In this document: positions 1 to 7,250 of the stretch, piece after piece
How positions within the stretch are numbered: position 1 is the first letter of the stretch
Layout of the letters: each line of letters begins with the position of its first letter
NCBI RefSeq assembly: GCF_000368025.1
Contig: NZ_KB849211.1
Span: 812,322 to 876,321, forward strand
DNA length: 64,000 nt
Direction of reading: 5' to 3'
From: Acinetobacter parvus DSM 16617 = CIP 108168
Lineage (GTDB): Bacteria > Pseudomonadota > Gammaproteobacteria > Pseudomonadales > Moraxellaceae
Notes under the pieces: generated by a model
What the model saw: only the letters and a program-made list of their open reading frames with translations
Told to the model about the DNA's origin: nothing
Database searches by the model: none
Translations under genes and position numbers: made by a program

Positions 1-1
1 G

Positions 2-742
2 AGTGGTTTATTGGTGGGTATCTTGCTTTCGACCAGTCTAGCAGGATTGTTCTCCAACCTGTTTCACTGGAAAGTCATTTATGTGGTCAGTGGAGTCTTG
101 ATGCTGATATTGGCTTATGCGCTTAAAAGCCGCTTGCCTTACGTCATGCGCATGAAAATGAATTATGGGCAAATCTTTGTTTCGATGGCCCAACTCTTGA
201 AGCAGGAAAAGCGCCTATTATTACGGGCACTTGCAGGTGGATTTGCCTTTGCGGCGGTCAGTATCCTGTATTCCACCATCGCGCTTCTGCTAAGCTCGGC
301 CCATCATTTACCTGACCTAGTGATTGGGATGGTGAGTCTGGTGGGTATTTTTGGTGCCTTATCCACCCAGTATATTGGCCGATATGCTGATCAGGGCTAC
401 ACCAGGCAACTGACCTGGATGGGCTGTGCCTTATTCATTATCAGCTGGATTTGCTTCTATTACGGGCAAACATTCCTCATCAGCTATATTGTTGGCTTTG
501 CCCTGATCCAGTTGGCTTTGGCATTGGTACACACCAGCAACCAGAGCATTATTTTCCGCTTACGACCTGATGCAAAGTCACGTATCAATGCGATCTATAT
601 GACCGCTTATTTTATTGGAGGTGCCTGTGGTTCCGCACTTGGCATTTTTGCATGGAATCATGGCGGTTGGACCATGACCTGTTTGGCAGGCCTATGTCTG
701 GTTCTTGCGTGTATGCTGTTTAGTTTACTGGATAACCTCTGA
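2..742 (+). CDS. MFS transporter, 5'-truncated by window edge
   Basis: This is the C-terminal part of a major facilitator superfamily transporter. The frame is open to the window edge, so the true start lies upstream; the first internal start codon is the TTG at 11. About seven hydrophobic helices are visible, with short basic loops such as KSR and RPDAKSR between them, and the helix pattern fits TM5 or TM6 to TM12 of a 12-TM permease. It resembles the AraJ-type drug/sugar efflux group, but the substrate cannot be read from the sequence. The gene ends just before transposase debris and belongs to the chromosomal flank, not the dusA island. Confidence 0.8.
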   Translation, partial: SGLLVGILLSTSLAGLFSNLFHWKVIYVVSGVLMLILAYALKSRLPYVMRMKMNYGQIFVSMAQLLKQEKRLLLRALAGGFAFAAVSILYSTIALLLSSAHHLPDLVIGMVSLVGIFGALSTQYIGRYADQGYTRQLTWMGCALFIISWICFYYGQTFLISYIVGFALIQLALALVHTSNQSIIFRLRPDAKSRINAIYMTAYFIGGACGSALGIFAWNHGGWTMTCLAGLCLVLACMLFSLLDNL

Positions 743-915
743 GAACTCGTGGTTTTCCGCCTGCTGTTACTGATGCAGAAATCATCACTATGCAAATAGT
801 AGGTGAATTTCTTGGTTTAGATACAGACAAAAATATTTGGATGTATTTCAAAAACAATTGGTTAGAGTGGTTTCAAAAATTAGGATCTTATTCACCAGAC
901 TTCACTAATTCCTGA
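742..915 (+). pseudogene. Transposase N-terminal fragment
   Basis: An open frame starting at the MFS stop encodes about 57 residues, including RGFPPAVTD, EIITMQIVGEFLG and WMYFKNNWLEWF. This is the style of a DDE transposase N-terminus, but no start codon, catalytic core or terminal repeat is present. It is a fragment fused to the end of the MFS gene. I cannot assign the IS family with confidence. Confidence 0.5.
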
Positions 916-1075
916 TAGCGATAAAATGTATCTCTTGACACACCCATCACTTTGCATGCTCTAGATACATTCTGAAGCTCTTCAGCTAAATTGAGCAGAC
1001 CTACTTTGTGTTTAATAATTTGATTGTTAGTATGCAACATAAGAAAGTTACCTTTGTTTGATTAAGATTTCGACA
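892..1075 (-). mobile_element. IS481-family left-end fragment
   Basis: On the minus strand an ATG at 1038-1040 opens about 49 residues containing NNQIIKHKVGLLNLAEEL and ACKVMGVSRDTFYRYQELV. This is the helix-turn-helix N-terminus typical of IS481 transposases. The frame stops near 892 and the DDE core is missing. The probable outer end is the TGTCGAAATCTT sequence (minus strand) ending at 1075. It is a dead remnant abutting the previous transposase fragment. Confidence 0.6.
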
Positions 1076-1100
1076 CCTTTATCAAAACGGGTAACTTTCT
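1042..1100. repeat. 11-bp inverted repeat at IS remnant end
   Basis: AGAAAGTTACC at 1042-1052 is the exact reverse complement of GGTAACTTTCT at 1090-1100, with a 37-bp spacer that contains the IS481-type terminal sequence. It may be part of the IS end or of its target site. No function can be assigned. Confidence 0.5.
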
Positions 1101-1192
1101 CTTTTTCAAGAAGAATGTACGATCAAGTCTGAACTAATACAAAACTTTCTTTAATCCTCTTTCCCTCTGAACTCCAATTCAAGTAATGATCA

Positions 1193-1222
1193 TTGGTGAA
1201 TTAACCTCAAAACTCGTATAAT
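1193..1222 (+). promoter_or_regulatory. Orphaned promoter of the original dusA
   Basis: TATAAT at 1217-1222 is preceded at 18-bp spacing by TTGGTG at 1193-1198. This fits a sigma-70 promoter and lies 40 bp upstream of the ATG of the displaced dusA 5' fragment. After island insertion it can only drive the 22-codon remnant. Confidence 0.6.
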
Positions 1223-1261
1223 GCTGCCCTTTGCTTGCCTATCCAGATCCGAGAGCCTTTT

Positions 1262-1330
1262 ATGCAATCACTTGAGTCATTAAAGCCACGCATTTCCGTT
1301 GCCCCGATGATGGATTGGACAACAAGATAA
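1262..1330 (+). pseudogene. dusA: Displaced 5' end of dusA
   Basis: The ATG at 1262 opens a 22-codon frame (MQSLESLKPRISV, then APMMDWTTR and a stop at 1328-1330). Residues RISVAPMMDWTT match residues 14-25 of the intact dusA at 39511. This is the native N-terminus of dusA, cut off when the island integrated. The last codon and the stop come from the island side of the junction. It is direct evidence for the left boundary of the element. Confidence 0.9.
1301..1323 (+). other. attL core
   Basis: The 23-bp sequence beginning GCCCCGATGATGG and ending GGACAAC is identical to 39562-39584. It encodes the APMMDWTT motif region of DusA. Upstream the match continues as CGT with one mismatch; downstream it stops at once. 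It marks the left end of the island. Confidence 0.9.
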
Positions 1331-1377
1331 AATAATCCATTAATTTACAGCAACTTAAAATAAAAAAAATAAGTTAA

Positions 1378-1397
1378 GGTGTAAATTTGGAGTAAAC
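1378..1397 (+). promoter_or_regulatory. Putative integrase arm-type site, left
   Basis: Two half-sites, GGTGTAAA and GGAGTAAA, are separated by TTT and lie 54 bp inside attL. A near copy lies inside the right end at 39409-39430. Paired repeats just inside both ends of a tyrosine-integrase element are typical of integrase arm or excisionase sites. Binding is inferred. Confidence 0.5.
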
Positions 1398-1404
1398 TTT
1401 ATTT

Positions 1405-1935
1405 TTATGTATCAAAACATAAATCTTCAATATTTTCACTCCCCAATAGATTATTCACAGTTACAAGAGCTGTATCAGATAGTGTTTGAGTAGCTAACAC
1501 AGCTAGCCTCGTCATTGGGCAAGAAATGGAAACATAAAAAAGATTACGTGCTCTATAAAAAACCTTTCGTATTTGCTTTAGTCAATTTTTTAGTCTCAAG
1601 TAACTCTAAAAGCTGTGGCCACTTATAGTGATTCCAGCCACCACCTAAGACCACTAATACATTCTCAAACTCAGCCCCCTTTACACTATGCTGCGTTGCA
1701 AAAGGAGTCTGTTTTTCAATAAACTTTGTAACCTCGATAACTTCCTTATATTCGATTTCTCTTAATTTATTATAACGTTGTAGTGTTGAAGACCATTCCT
1801 CTTTAGGTGTATCTATAAATGAAAGAAGCTCCTCCTCCCTTCTAATTATTCGATCTGGTGGTAATGGCCGTTTTGTAGTCTTTAAATGATCTATCACTTG
1901 ACCAATAGTTCCTTCAGTCCTTAACTTTAGTAATT
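1405..1935 (-). pseudogene. UvrD-type helicase C-terminal remnant, frameshifted
   Basis: The main frame (GTG at 1897, or open from about 1935) encodes HSVKGAEFENVLVVLGGGWNHY, the motif V region of UvrD/Rep-like superfamily 1 helicases. It ends prematurely at 1553. A second frame from about 1560 to the stop at 1405-1407 encodes RARNLFYVSISCP, which matches helicase motif VI (normally RNLLYVACSR). One extra base in the T-run at about 1553-1560 would join them. The N-terminus with Walker A is missing and the fragment starts inside the arsO 3' end. It is a remnant of a larger gene, possibly a defence helicase, cut by acquisition of the ars operon. Confidence 0.7.
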
Positions 1936-3027
1936 GATCCTAGCCAAATAAGCAGCTATTTGATCTACAGTTGCTCTTGCTGTTCTAGAAACCCCAATGA
2001 GTGTTGCGGATGCCATGCCTGTCCATTCCCCATAGCCAACCAACCAAAGGTTATTTATTTTTACTGAGCGCCCATCATTCACAGTAACTGTCTGATCAGG
2101 CTCTACCACATCAAGACTTCTTAAGTGAGTCAATGAAGCTTTGAACCCTGTACACCAAATCACAGCATCTACTGCTTGTCTTGTACCATCAGCCCAAACA
2201 ACGGAATGCTCCTCAAATGAGGTAAAAGGCTCTCTACTATGTAGTACGCCACGTTCGCGGGCCTCTTTGACACTGTCTATCATGACAATATCACCCAGAC
2301 CACCAACGGGTTGATCAATCACACGACCTTCCTGTTGGGCTTTTAAACGTTCAGTTGCCCGAAGAAATAAAACACGCCCATCAACATCATCCGATAAAAA
2401 TTGAGGTGGTGTTACTGTGACCCAAGTGGTATCTGCAACTTTTGAGACTTCGGCAAGAATTTGTGCCCCTGAGTTACCACCACCAACTACAATCACTTTC
2501 TTGTTGATAAAAGGCTCTGGATTTACATAATGTGCTGAATGCGTTTGTAATCCTTCAAATCGTTCATATCCTTCATAATGGGGAATATAAGGCTGACTCC
2601 ATGTCCCAGTAGCACTGACCACCGCTTTAGCTCGCCAATATTGATCGCCAGCATACACATCTAAATAGCCATCTTTTTGTTCTATATGGTCGACATGAAT
2701 TGGTCGAATAATTGGAAATTGATATCGTTGCTCGTATGCTGACAAGTAGCCAATCACTTCATTTCGCGTTGGGTAAGTCTGCTCAGTTGTGGGCATCATC
2801 CAACCTGACAATGAACTCCAAGTATTTGGAGAAAAAAGACGAAGAGATTCCCAAGCATGTGACCATGCACCACCTGCCTGAGATTGGTCATCTAAAATAA
2901 TAAATGGAATTTTCTTACGTTTGAGGAAATAAGCTGTGGCAAGGGCTGCCTGACCACCACCAATAATGATTACATCGACTTCAGTTTGTAATTGAGTCAA
3001 AGCTTCTCTCCTATTATTTATAGTCAT
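1927..3027 (-). CDS. arsO: ArsO-like flavin monooxygenase of the ars operon
   Basis: A flavin-dependent monooxygenase of about 366 residues. The FAD Rossmann motif GGGQAA is near residue 23, the FMO-type fingerprint FEGLQTHSAHY near 157-167, and the NADPH site VVGGGNSG near 180-187. ArsO proteins are encoded in arsenic operons of many bacteria; their exact reaction is not settled. A longer start at 3054 would put the first nine codons inside a strong hairpin (3039-3065), so the ATG at 3027 is preferred, although no clear Shine-Dalgarno is seen. It is the last gene of the cluster, after trxB. Its 3' end overlaps the helicase remnant. Confidence 0.75.
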   Translation of the reverse strand: MTINNRREALTQLQTEVDVIIIGGGQAALATAYFLKRKKIPFIILDDQSQAGGAWSHAWESLRLFSPNTWSSLSGWMMPTTEQTYPTRNEVIGYLSAYEQRYQFPIIRPIHVDHIEQKDGYLDVYAGDQYWRAKAVVSATGTWSQPYIPHYEGYERFEGLQTHSAHYVNPEPFINKKVIVVGGGNSGAQILAEVSKVADTTWVTVTPPQFLSDDVDGRVLFLRATERLKAQQEGRVIDQPVGGLGDIVMIDSVKEARERGVLHSREPFTSFEEHSVVWADGTRQAVDAVIWCTGFKASLTHLRSLDVVEPDQTVTVNDGRSVKINNLWLVGYGEWTGMASATLIGVSRTARATVDQIAAYLARINY

Positions 3028-3038
3028 AATCAAAATAA

Positions 3039-3065
3039 CGCCCAGTCTACTCAACAGACTGGGCG
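3039..3065 (-). terminator. Hairpin between trxB and arsO
   Basis: CGCCCAGTCT (3039-3048) and AGACTGGGCG (3056-3065) form a perfect 10-bp GC-rich stem with a 7-base loop. On the minus strand it is followed by TTATTTTGATT. It lies between the trxB stop and the arsO start, so it should end or reduce transcription before arsO. Confidence 0.75.
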
Positions 3066-3101
3066 TATTTTATAAAATTTTCAAGCGTTTAAATGAGCCT
3101 T

Positions 3102-4055
3102 TCAATTGCTCAATTGATCAAGATACTTTTCTGCATCCAAAGCTGCCATACAGCCTGAGCCTGCCGAAGTGATTGCTTGGCGATAAATGCTGTCAGCAAC
3201 GTCACCCGCAGCAAATACTCCTGCCACAGAAGTTGCTGTTGCATTGCCTGAAGTACCACTTTGTACTTGAATGTAGCCTTCACGTAGGTTGAGTTGACCG
3301 TCAAACATACCTGTATTCGGTTTGTGACCAATAGCAACAAATAAGCCCTGTACTTCAACATCTTGTATAGTTTGGTCCAAAGTTGATTTCAAGCGAACTG
3401 ATGTGACACCAGTATTATCACCTATGACCTCATCAACTTGATTGTTCCAAAGAATGCTAATTTTGCCATCTTTTTCTTTGGCAAAAAGATGATCCTGTAG
3501 AATTTTCTCTGAACGTAAACTGTCTCTACGGTGAACTAAGGTGACATGCTCAGCAATATTAGAAAGATAAAGTGCTTCTTCAACTGCTGTGTTACCACCA
3601 CCCACGACCATGACTTTTTGGTTCTTATAGAAGAAACCATCACAAGTTGCACATGCACTGACACCTTGACCCATGAATTTAGCTTCAGATTCAAGACCCA
3701 AGTATTGTGCTGTCGCACCTGTTGCAATAATCAGTGCATCACAAGTAAATTCTTCCATGTCGCCTTTTAGCACAAATGGACGGACGCTTAAATCAACTTC
3801 ATTGATGTGGTCATACACAATCTCTGTACCAAAGCGTTCAGCATGGGCTTGCATTCTTTCCATAAGTGCAGGACCAGTTAAACCTTCTGGGTCGCCCGGC
3901 CAGTTATCTACCTCAGTGGTCGTTGTTAATTGACCACCAAGTTGTATACCCGCTATCAATGTAGGTTTTAAGTTTGCACGTGCTGCATACACAGCAGCGC
4001 TATAACCCGCAGGCCCTGAACCTAAGATCACTAATTTAGAATGTCTCTTTTGCAT
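3102..4055 (-). CDS. trxB: Thioredoxin reductase (operon copy)
   Basis: A full-length 317-residue thioredoxin-disulfide reductase. It has an N-terminal FAD motif (LGSGPAGYSAA, residues 11-21), the redox pair CATC (135-138), an NADPH motif VGGGNTA (151-157) and the C-terminal FAD motif GDVAD. It would recycle thioredoxin with NADPH in the cytoplasm. Within the ars operon it probably supports the thioredoxin-coupled arsenate reductase encoded at 5834-6307, whose cysteine pattern needs this partner. It lies 17 bp downstream of arsH. As the window shows only this copy, a separate housekeeping trxB elsewhere in the genome is expected. Confidence 0.92.
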   Translation of the reverse strand: MQKRHSKLVILGSGPAGYSAAVYAARANLKPTLIAGIQLGGQLTTTTEVDNWPGDPEGLTGPALMERMQAHAERFGTEIVYDHINEVDLSVRPFVLKGDMEEFTCDALIIATGATAQYLGLESEAKFMGQGVSACATCDGFFYKNQKVMVVGGGNTAVEEALYLSNIAEHVTLVHRRDSLRSEKILQDHLFAKEKDGKISILWNNQVDEVIGDNTGVTSVRLKSTLDQTIQDVEVQGLFVAIGHKPNTGMFDGQLNLREGYIQVQSGTSGNATATSVAGVFAAGDVADSIYRQAITSAGSGCMAALDAEKYLDQLSN

Positions 4056-4072
4056 TTCTGATCACCTAAAGT

Positions 4073-4777
4073 TTATAAGCTACGTTGATTGACCCGCTTA
4101 GATAATTCTTCTGCCGACTCTTTTCGCTCTGAATAACGATCTGTGAGGTACTGACTTTGTCCACGAGTGAGCAAGGTGAACTTATATAGTTCTTCCATTA
4201 CATCGACAATTCGATCATAGAAGGATGAAGGTTTCATCCGTCCATCTTCTTCAAACTCTAAAAAAGCTTTTGGAATAGATGATTGATTTGGAATGGTGAT
4301 CATGCGCATCCAACGGCCTAAAATACGCATCTGGTTTAAGCTGTTAAAGGACTGCGAACCGCCACTAACCTGCATCAATGCCAAAGTTTTTCCTTGCGTT
4401 GCTCGAATTGCACCGCCTGCCAATGGTATCCAGTCAATTTGTGATTTGAAAATTGAACTCATGGAGCCATGACGTTCAGGTGAGCACCACACCATTCCTT
4501 CAGCCCAAGCGAGTAAATCATGCAACTCTTTCACCTTTGGATGTTCTGTGTCTGCATCTTCGGGTAAGGGTAGGCCTTTTGGATGAAAGATTTTTACTTC
4601 AGCGCCAAACTGCTCCAAAATACGTCCTGCTTCCATCACCGCCAATCGGCTGTATGAGCGCTCACGGTTTGAACCATACAGCAGCAAAATACGCGGTGGA
4701 TGATCCAGCTCTTTAGCTTGTACTTTTTCTAAAGTCGGTTGATCGAGAAGATTCATATCTACATTTGGGAGAGTCAT
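4073..4777 (-). CDS. arsH: ArsH NADPH-dependent FMN reductase / organoarsenical oxidase
   Basis: A 234-residue flavodoxin-fold protein of the ArsH family. The FMN phosphate loop LLYGSNRERSYSR lies near residues 32-44, and the ArsH signature WCSPERHGSMSSIFKSQIDW near 97-116. ArsH oxidises trivalent methyl and aryl arsenicals to the less toxic pentavalent forms using NADPH. The gene begins 5 bp after the acr3 stop, which indicates an operon. Length and motifs are complete. Confidence 0.92.
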   Translation of the reverse strand: MTLPNVDMNLLDQPTLEKVQAKELDHPPRILLLYGSNRERSYSRLAVMEAGRILEQFGAEVKIFHPKGLPLPEDADTEHPKVKELHDLLAWAEGMVWCSPERHGSMSSIFKSQIDWIPLAGGAIRATQGKTLALMQVSGGSQSFNSLNQMRILGRWMRMITIPNQSSIPKAFLEFEEDGRMKPSSFYDRIVDVMEELYKFTLLTRGQSQYLTDRYSERKESAEELSKRVNQRSL

Positions 4778-4782
4778 AGAAA

Positions 4783-5826
4783 TTACACCTCTGCTTTAAA
4801 AAACTTTTTTCTGAGCCACAAAGACACACTGACTAAAGCAATCAACACTGGTACTTCAACCAGTGGACCAATTACAGTAGTAAACGCCACAGGTGAAGCT
4901 AAACCAAAAGTTGCAATCGCTACAGCCAACGCCAATTCAAAGTTATTCCCCGCAGCAGTAAAGGAAATTGCTGTAGTTTTAGGGTAATCATTGCCCATCC
5001 ATTTGCTCATAAAGAAGCTGATGAAGAACATCACAATAAAGTAAATGGTCAATGGAATGGCAATACGTAAAACATCCAGTGGTAAACTCACCACATCATT
5101 TCCTTTGAGGCTAAACATCGCCACAATCGTGAACAACAAAGCAAGCAAACTCAGTGGGCTAATTTTTGGTAAGAAGACATTTTGATACCAATCCAAACCT
5201 TTCGCTCGAACCAGAATAAATCGTGTCATAAAGCCAAGGAAGAACGGAATCCCTAAATACACGAATACCGCATGAGTAATCGTCCAGAAATCCACATTGA
5301 TCACTTGCCCTGCAACACCAAAATAAGGTGGTAAGAAGGTCAAGAACAACCAAGCATAGGTACTGAAAAATAAAATTTGGAAGATACTGTTAAAAGCCAC
5401 CAATGCAGCAACATATTGGTTATCCCCACAGGCCAAACCGTTCCACACCAAGACCATCGCAATACAACGAGCCAGTCCTATCAGGATTAAGCCTGTCATA
5501 TACTCTGGATAGCTATGTAGAAAAACAATGGCTAAGGCAAACATCAATACTGGTGCTATCACCCAGTTCTGTACTAAGGACAAAGTTAAGGTTTTTTTGT
5601 CTTTAAACACTTGTGGTAGCGCTGCATAATCCACTTTAGCTAATGGTGGATACATCATCAGAATCAAACCAATCGCAATTGGAATATTGACGGAATCCAC
5701 ACTCATTTTATCCAATGCCACTGAGGCTTGTGGAAAGAACACACCGATCGCTATTCCCAACCCCATTGCAATGAAAATCCATAGCGTGAGATTACGATCT
5801 AAAAAGGATAATCTTTGTTGAGCCAT
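4783..5826 (-). CDS. acr3: Acr3 arsenite efflux permease
   Basis: A ten-helix arsenite exporter of the ACR3 family (bile/arsenite/riboflavin transporter superfamily), 347 residues from the ATG at 5826. The conserved cysteine that Acr3 transport needs is in GLARCIAMVLVWNGLACGD (Cys121), and the family signature AAGNNFELALAVAIATFG is near the C-terminus. The frame extends upstream to 5868, but that start lies inside arsC. The ATG at 5826 follows the arsC stop by 7 bp and begins the family's normal N-terminus (MAQQRLSFLDRN). It exports the arsenite made by the two reductases. Confidence 0.93.
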   Translation of the reverse strand: MAQQRLSFLDRNLTLWIFIAMGLGIAIGVFFPQASVALDKMSVDSVNIPIAIGLILMMYPPLAKVDYAALPQVFKDKKTLTLSLVQNWVIAPVLMFALAIVFLHSYPEYMTGLILIGLARCIAMVLVWNGLACGDNQYVAALVAFNSIFQILFFSTYAWLFLTFLPPYFGVAGQVINVDFWTITHAVFVYLGIPFFLGFMTRFILVRAKGLDWYQNVFLPKISPLSLLALLFTIVAMFSLKGNDVVSLPLDVLRIAIPLTIYFIVMFFISFFMSKWMGNDYPKTTAISFTAAGNNFELALAVAIATFGLASPVAFTTVIGPLVEVPVLIALVSVSLWLRKKFFKAEV

Positions 5827-5833
5827 AATTTTC

Positions 5834-6307
5834 TCATTCAATATCTGAGATGTGATTGATTGCAGCAATCAATTCAGGACGAGACATATGTGCTGTATTC
5901 AATGCAAATAAAGCATCTAAACGACGATTGATATGGTCTACAGTCACTTGGAATGCCTGTAATTTTTCTTCTTTAGGTAAGTCTAAGTGTGATGGATCAG
6001 CCAAACCCCAATGTGCCTTGATCGCTCCGCCTAAATAAAGCGGACACGCTTCTTGTGCTGCTGAATCACAAACCGTAATCACCACGTCAGGTTGATATTG
6101 TTCACAATCATCAATGGTTTTACTCCACAAACCATCTGTTGAAAGACCAAGATTTTCTAAAGTTTCTATGGTCAATGGATGTACTTGCCCTGATGGCTTA
6201 CTACCTGCACTGTATGCTTTCCAACCCTCAGGGGCACGACTATTAAAAAGCACTTCGGACAAAATGCTACGGCAACTATTTCCAGTACACAAAAAAAGGA
6301 ATTTCAT
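5834..6307 (-). CDS. arsC: Arsenate reductase, thioredoxin-coupled LMW-phosphatase type
   Basis: A 157-residue protein with the low-molecular-weight phosphatase loop CTGNSCR (Cys7 to Arg13, CX5R). Cys80 and Cys88 match the resolving cysteines of the pI258-type ArsC, and the acid loop is ADPSHLD. It reduces arsenate to arsenite through a Cys cascade that is reset by thioredoxin; trxB is in the same operon. It lies between arsR and acr3. It has a different fold from the second arsenate reductase at 6692-7126. Confidence 0.92.
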   Translation of the reverse strand: MKFLFLCTGNSCRSILSEVLFNSRAPEGWKAYSAGSKPSGQVHPLTIETLENLGLSTDGLWSKTIDDCEQYQPDVVITVCDSAAQEACPLYLGGAIKAHWGLADPSHLDLPKEEKLQAFQVTVDHINRRLDALFALNTAHMSRPELIAAINHISDIE

Positions 6308-6313
6308 ATTGTT

Positions 6314-6634
6314 CTACTCGCAATAACTATTAATTTGTTGAAATGATGGAGCAACTTTTGGCTGTAAATCAGCATTTTTAAGGGTGTTAAGTATGTCTAG
6401 GCACCAAATGGGTAAATTAGGATTGAGACTGTAATAGACCCATTGCCCTTGACGTCGATCTTGTAAGAGCCCCGAAGAACGCAGTAAGGCTAAATGCCGT
6501 GAAATCTTAGGTTGGCTCAGCTGTAATTTTTCAGTCAAATCACAGACACACTGTTCATTATTCCCAAGAACCAACATGACAATGTTGAATCGAGTTTCAT
6601 CAGCCAAACATTTAAAGAAATTGATTTGATCCAT
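6314..6634 (-). CDS. arsR: ArsR arsenite-responsive repressor
   Basis: A 106-residue ArsR/SmtB winged-helix repressor. The arsenite-binding CVCDL motif gives Cys29 and Cys31 in the first recognition region, followed by LSQPKISRHLALLRSSGLL (DNA-binding helix) and a beta wing with RRQGQWVYYSL. The ATG at 6634 (MDQINFFKCLADETR) is the family-like start; an in-frame ATG at 6646 adds four residues. It probably binds the palindrome at 6655-6684 just upstream and is released by arsenite, so it controls arsR-arsC-acr3-arsH-trxB. Confidence 0.92.
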   Translation of the reverse strand: MDQINFFKCLADETRFNIVMLVLGNNEQCVCDLTEKLQLSQPKISRHLALLRSSGLLQDRRQGQWVYYSLNPNLPIWCLDILNTLKNADLQPKVAPSFQQINSYCE

Positions 6635-6654
6635 ATTTTTACCCACTCAAACAT

Positions 6655-6684
6655 ATGGATATATCAATATTCACATATATCCAT
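6655..6684 (-). promoter_or_regulatory. Putative ArsR operator
   Basis: ATGGATATAT (6655-6664) and ATATATCCAT (6675-6684) form a perfect inverted repeat with a 10-bp spacer. It lies 21-50 bp upstream of the arsR ATG and after the arsC stop at 6692. Its position and dyad symmetry fit an ArsR dimer site. A similar AT-rich, less symmetric tract precedes the first arsC (about 7148-7175). Confidence 0.65.
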
Positions 6685-6691
6685 GAAATTT

Positions 6692-7126
6692 TTATTTCAA
6701 TCGCTGCCCATTTGCATCCAGCACTTGTTCACCATCTTCTTTAGTGAAAGCACCCTTTTGTGGGAGTGGCAGAATTTCTAAAACCAGTTCTGACGGGCGA
6801 CTTAAACGAGTTCCTAGTTCAGTCACCACGAATGGGCGGTTAATCAAAATTGGATACTGAAGCATAAAGTTAAGCAGTTTCTCATCCCTCCAAACCTCAA
6901 GGTCTAACTCTAGATCACGATAAGGATCAACATTCTTACGGATGGCCTCTCTCACAGTTAAACCTGCATCCGCAATCAGCTGAATGAGCTCACTTTTAGA
7001 TGGAGGATTTTTAAGATATTCGATCACTTCAGGTTCAATGTTGGCATTACGAATTAACGCCAACGTATTGCGTGATGTACCACATTCAGGGTTGTGATAA
7101 ATCTTAACTTTTGGAATAGCAGTCAT
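6692..7126 (-). CDS. arsC: Arsenate reductase, glutaredoxin-coupled ArsC/Spx type
   Basis: A 144-residue ArsC/Spx-family reductase starting MTAIPKVKIYHNPECGTSRN, with the catalytic Cys15 in the NPECGTSRN motif and the later RPFVVTELGTRL segment. This class uses glutathione and glutaredoxin. The frame continues upstream to 7186, but the family-like start is 7126. It is the promoter-proximal gene of the ars cluster and is separated from arsR by the operator, so it may have its own promoter in the AT-rich 7127-7250 gap. Confidence 0.9.
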   Translation of the reverse strand: MTAIPKVKIYHNPECGTSRNTLALIRNANIEPEVIEYLKNPPSKSELIQLIADAGLTVREAIRKNVDPYRDLELDLEVWRDEKLLNFMLQYPILINRPFVVTELGTRLSRPSELVLEILPLPQKGAFTKEDGEQVLDANGQRLK

Positions 7127-7206
7127 TTGCTCAAACTCAATTGAATCTTTATATATACTTATATACGAATAAACATATATATGCAACTCCGTATATTTTT
7201 ATATAA

Positions 7207-7225
7207 GGGCTAAAAAAATTAGCCC
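7207..7225 (-). terminator. Terminator after the zinc-hook ATPase gene
   Basis: GGGCTAA (7207-7213) pairs with TTAGCCC (7219-7225) around a short A-rich loop, 25 bp beyond the stop at 7251. On the minus strand it is followed by TTATATAAAAATAT. It would separate this gene from the ars operon. Confidence 0.55.
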
Positions 7226-7250
7226 CCCTAGAAAGTCTAAAAATATAAAT

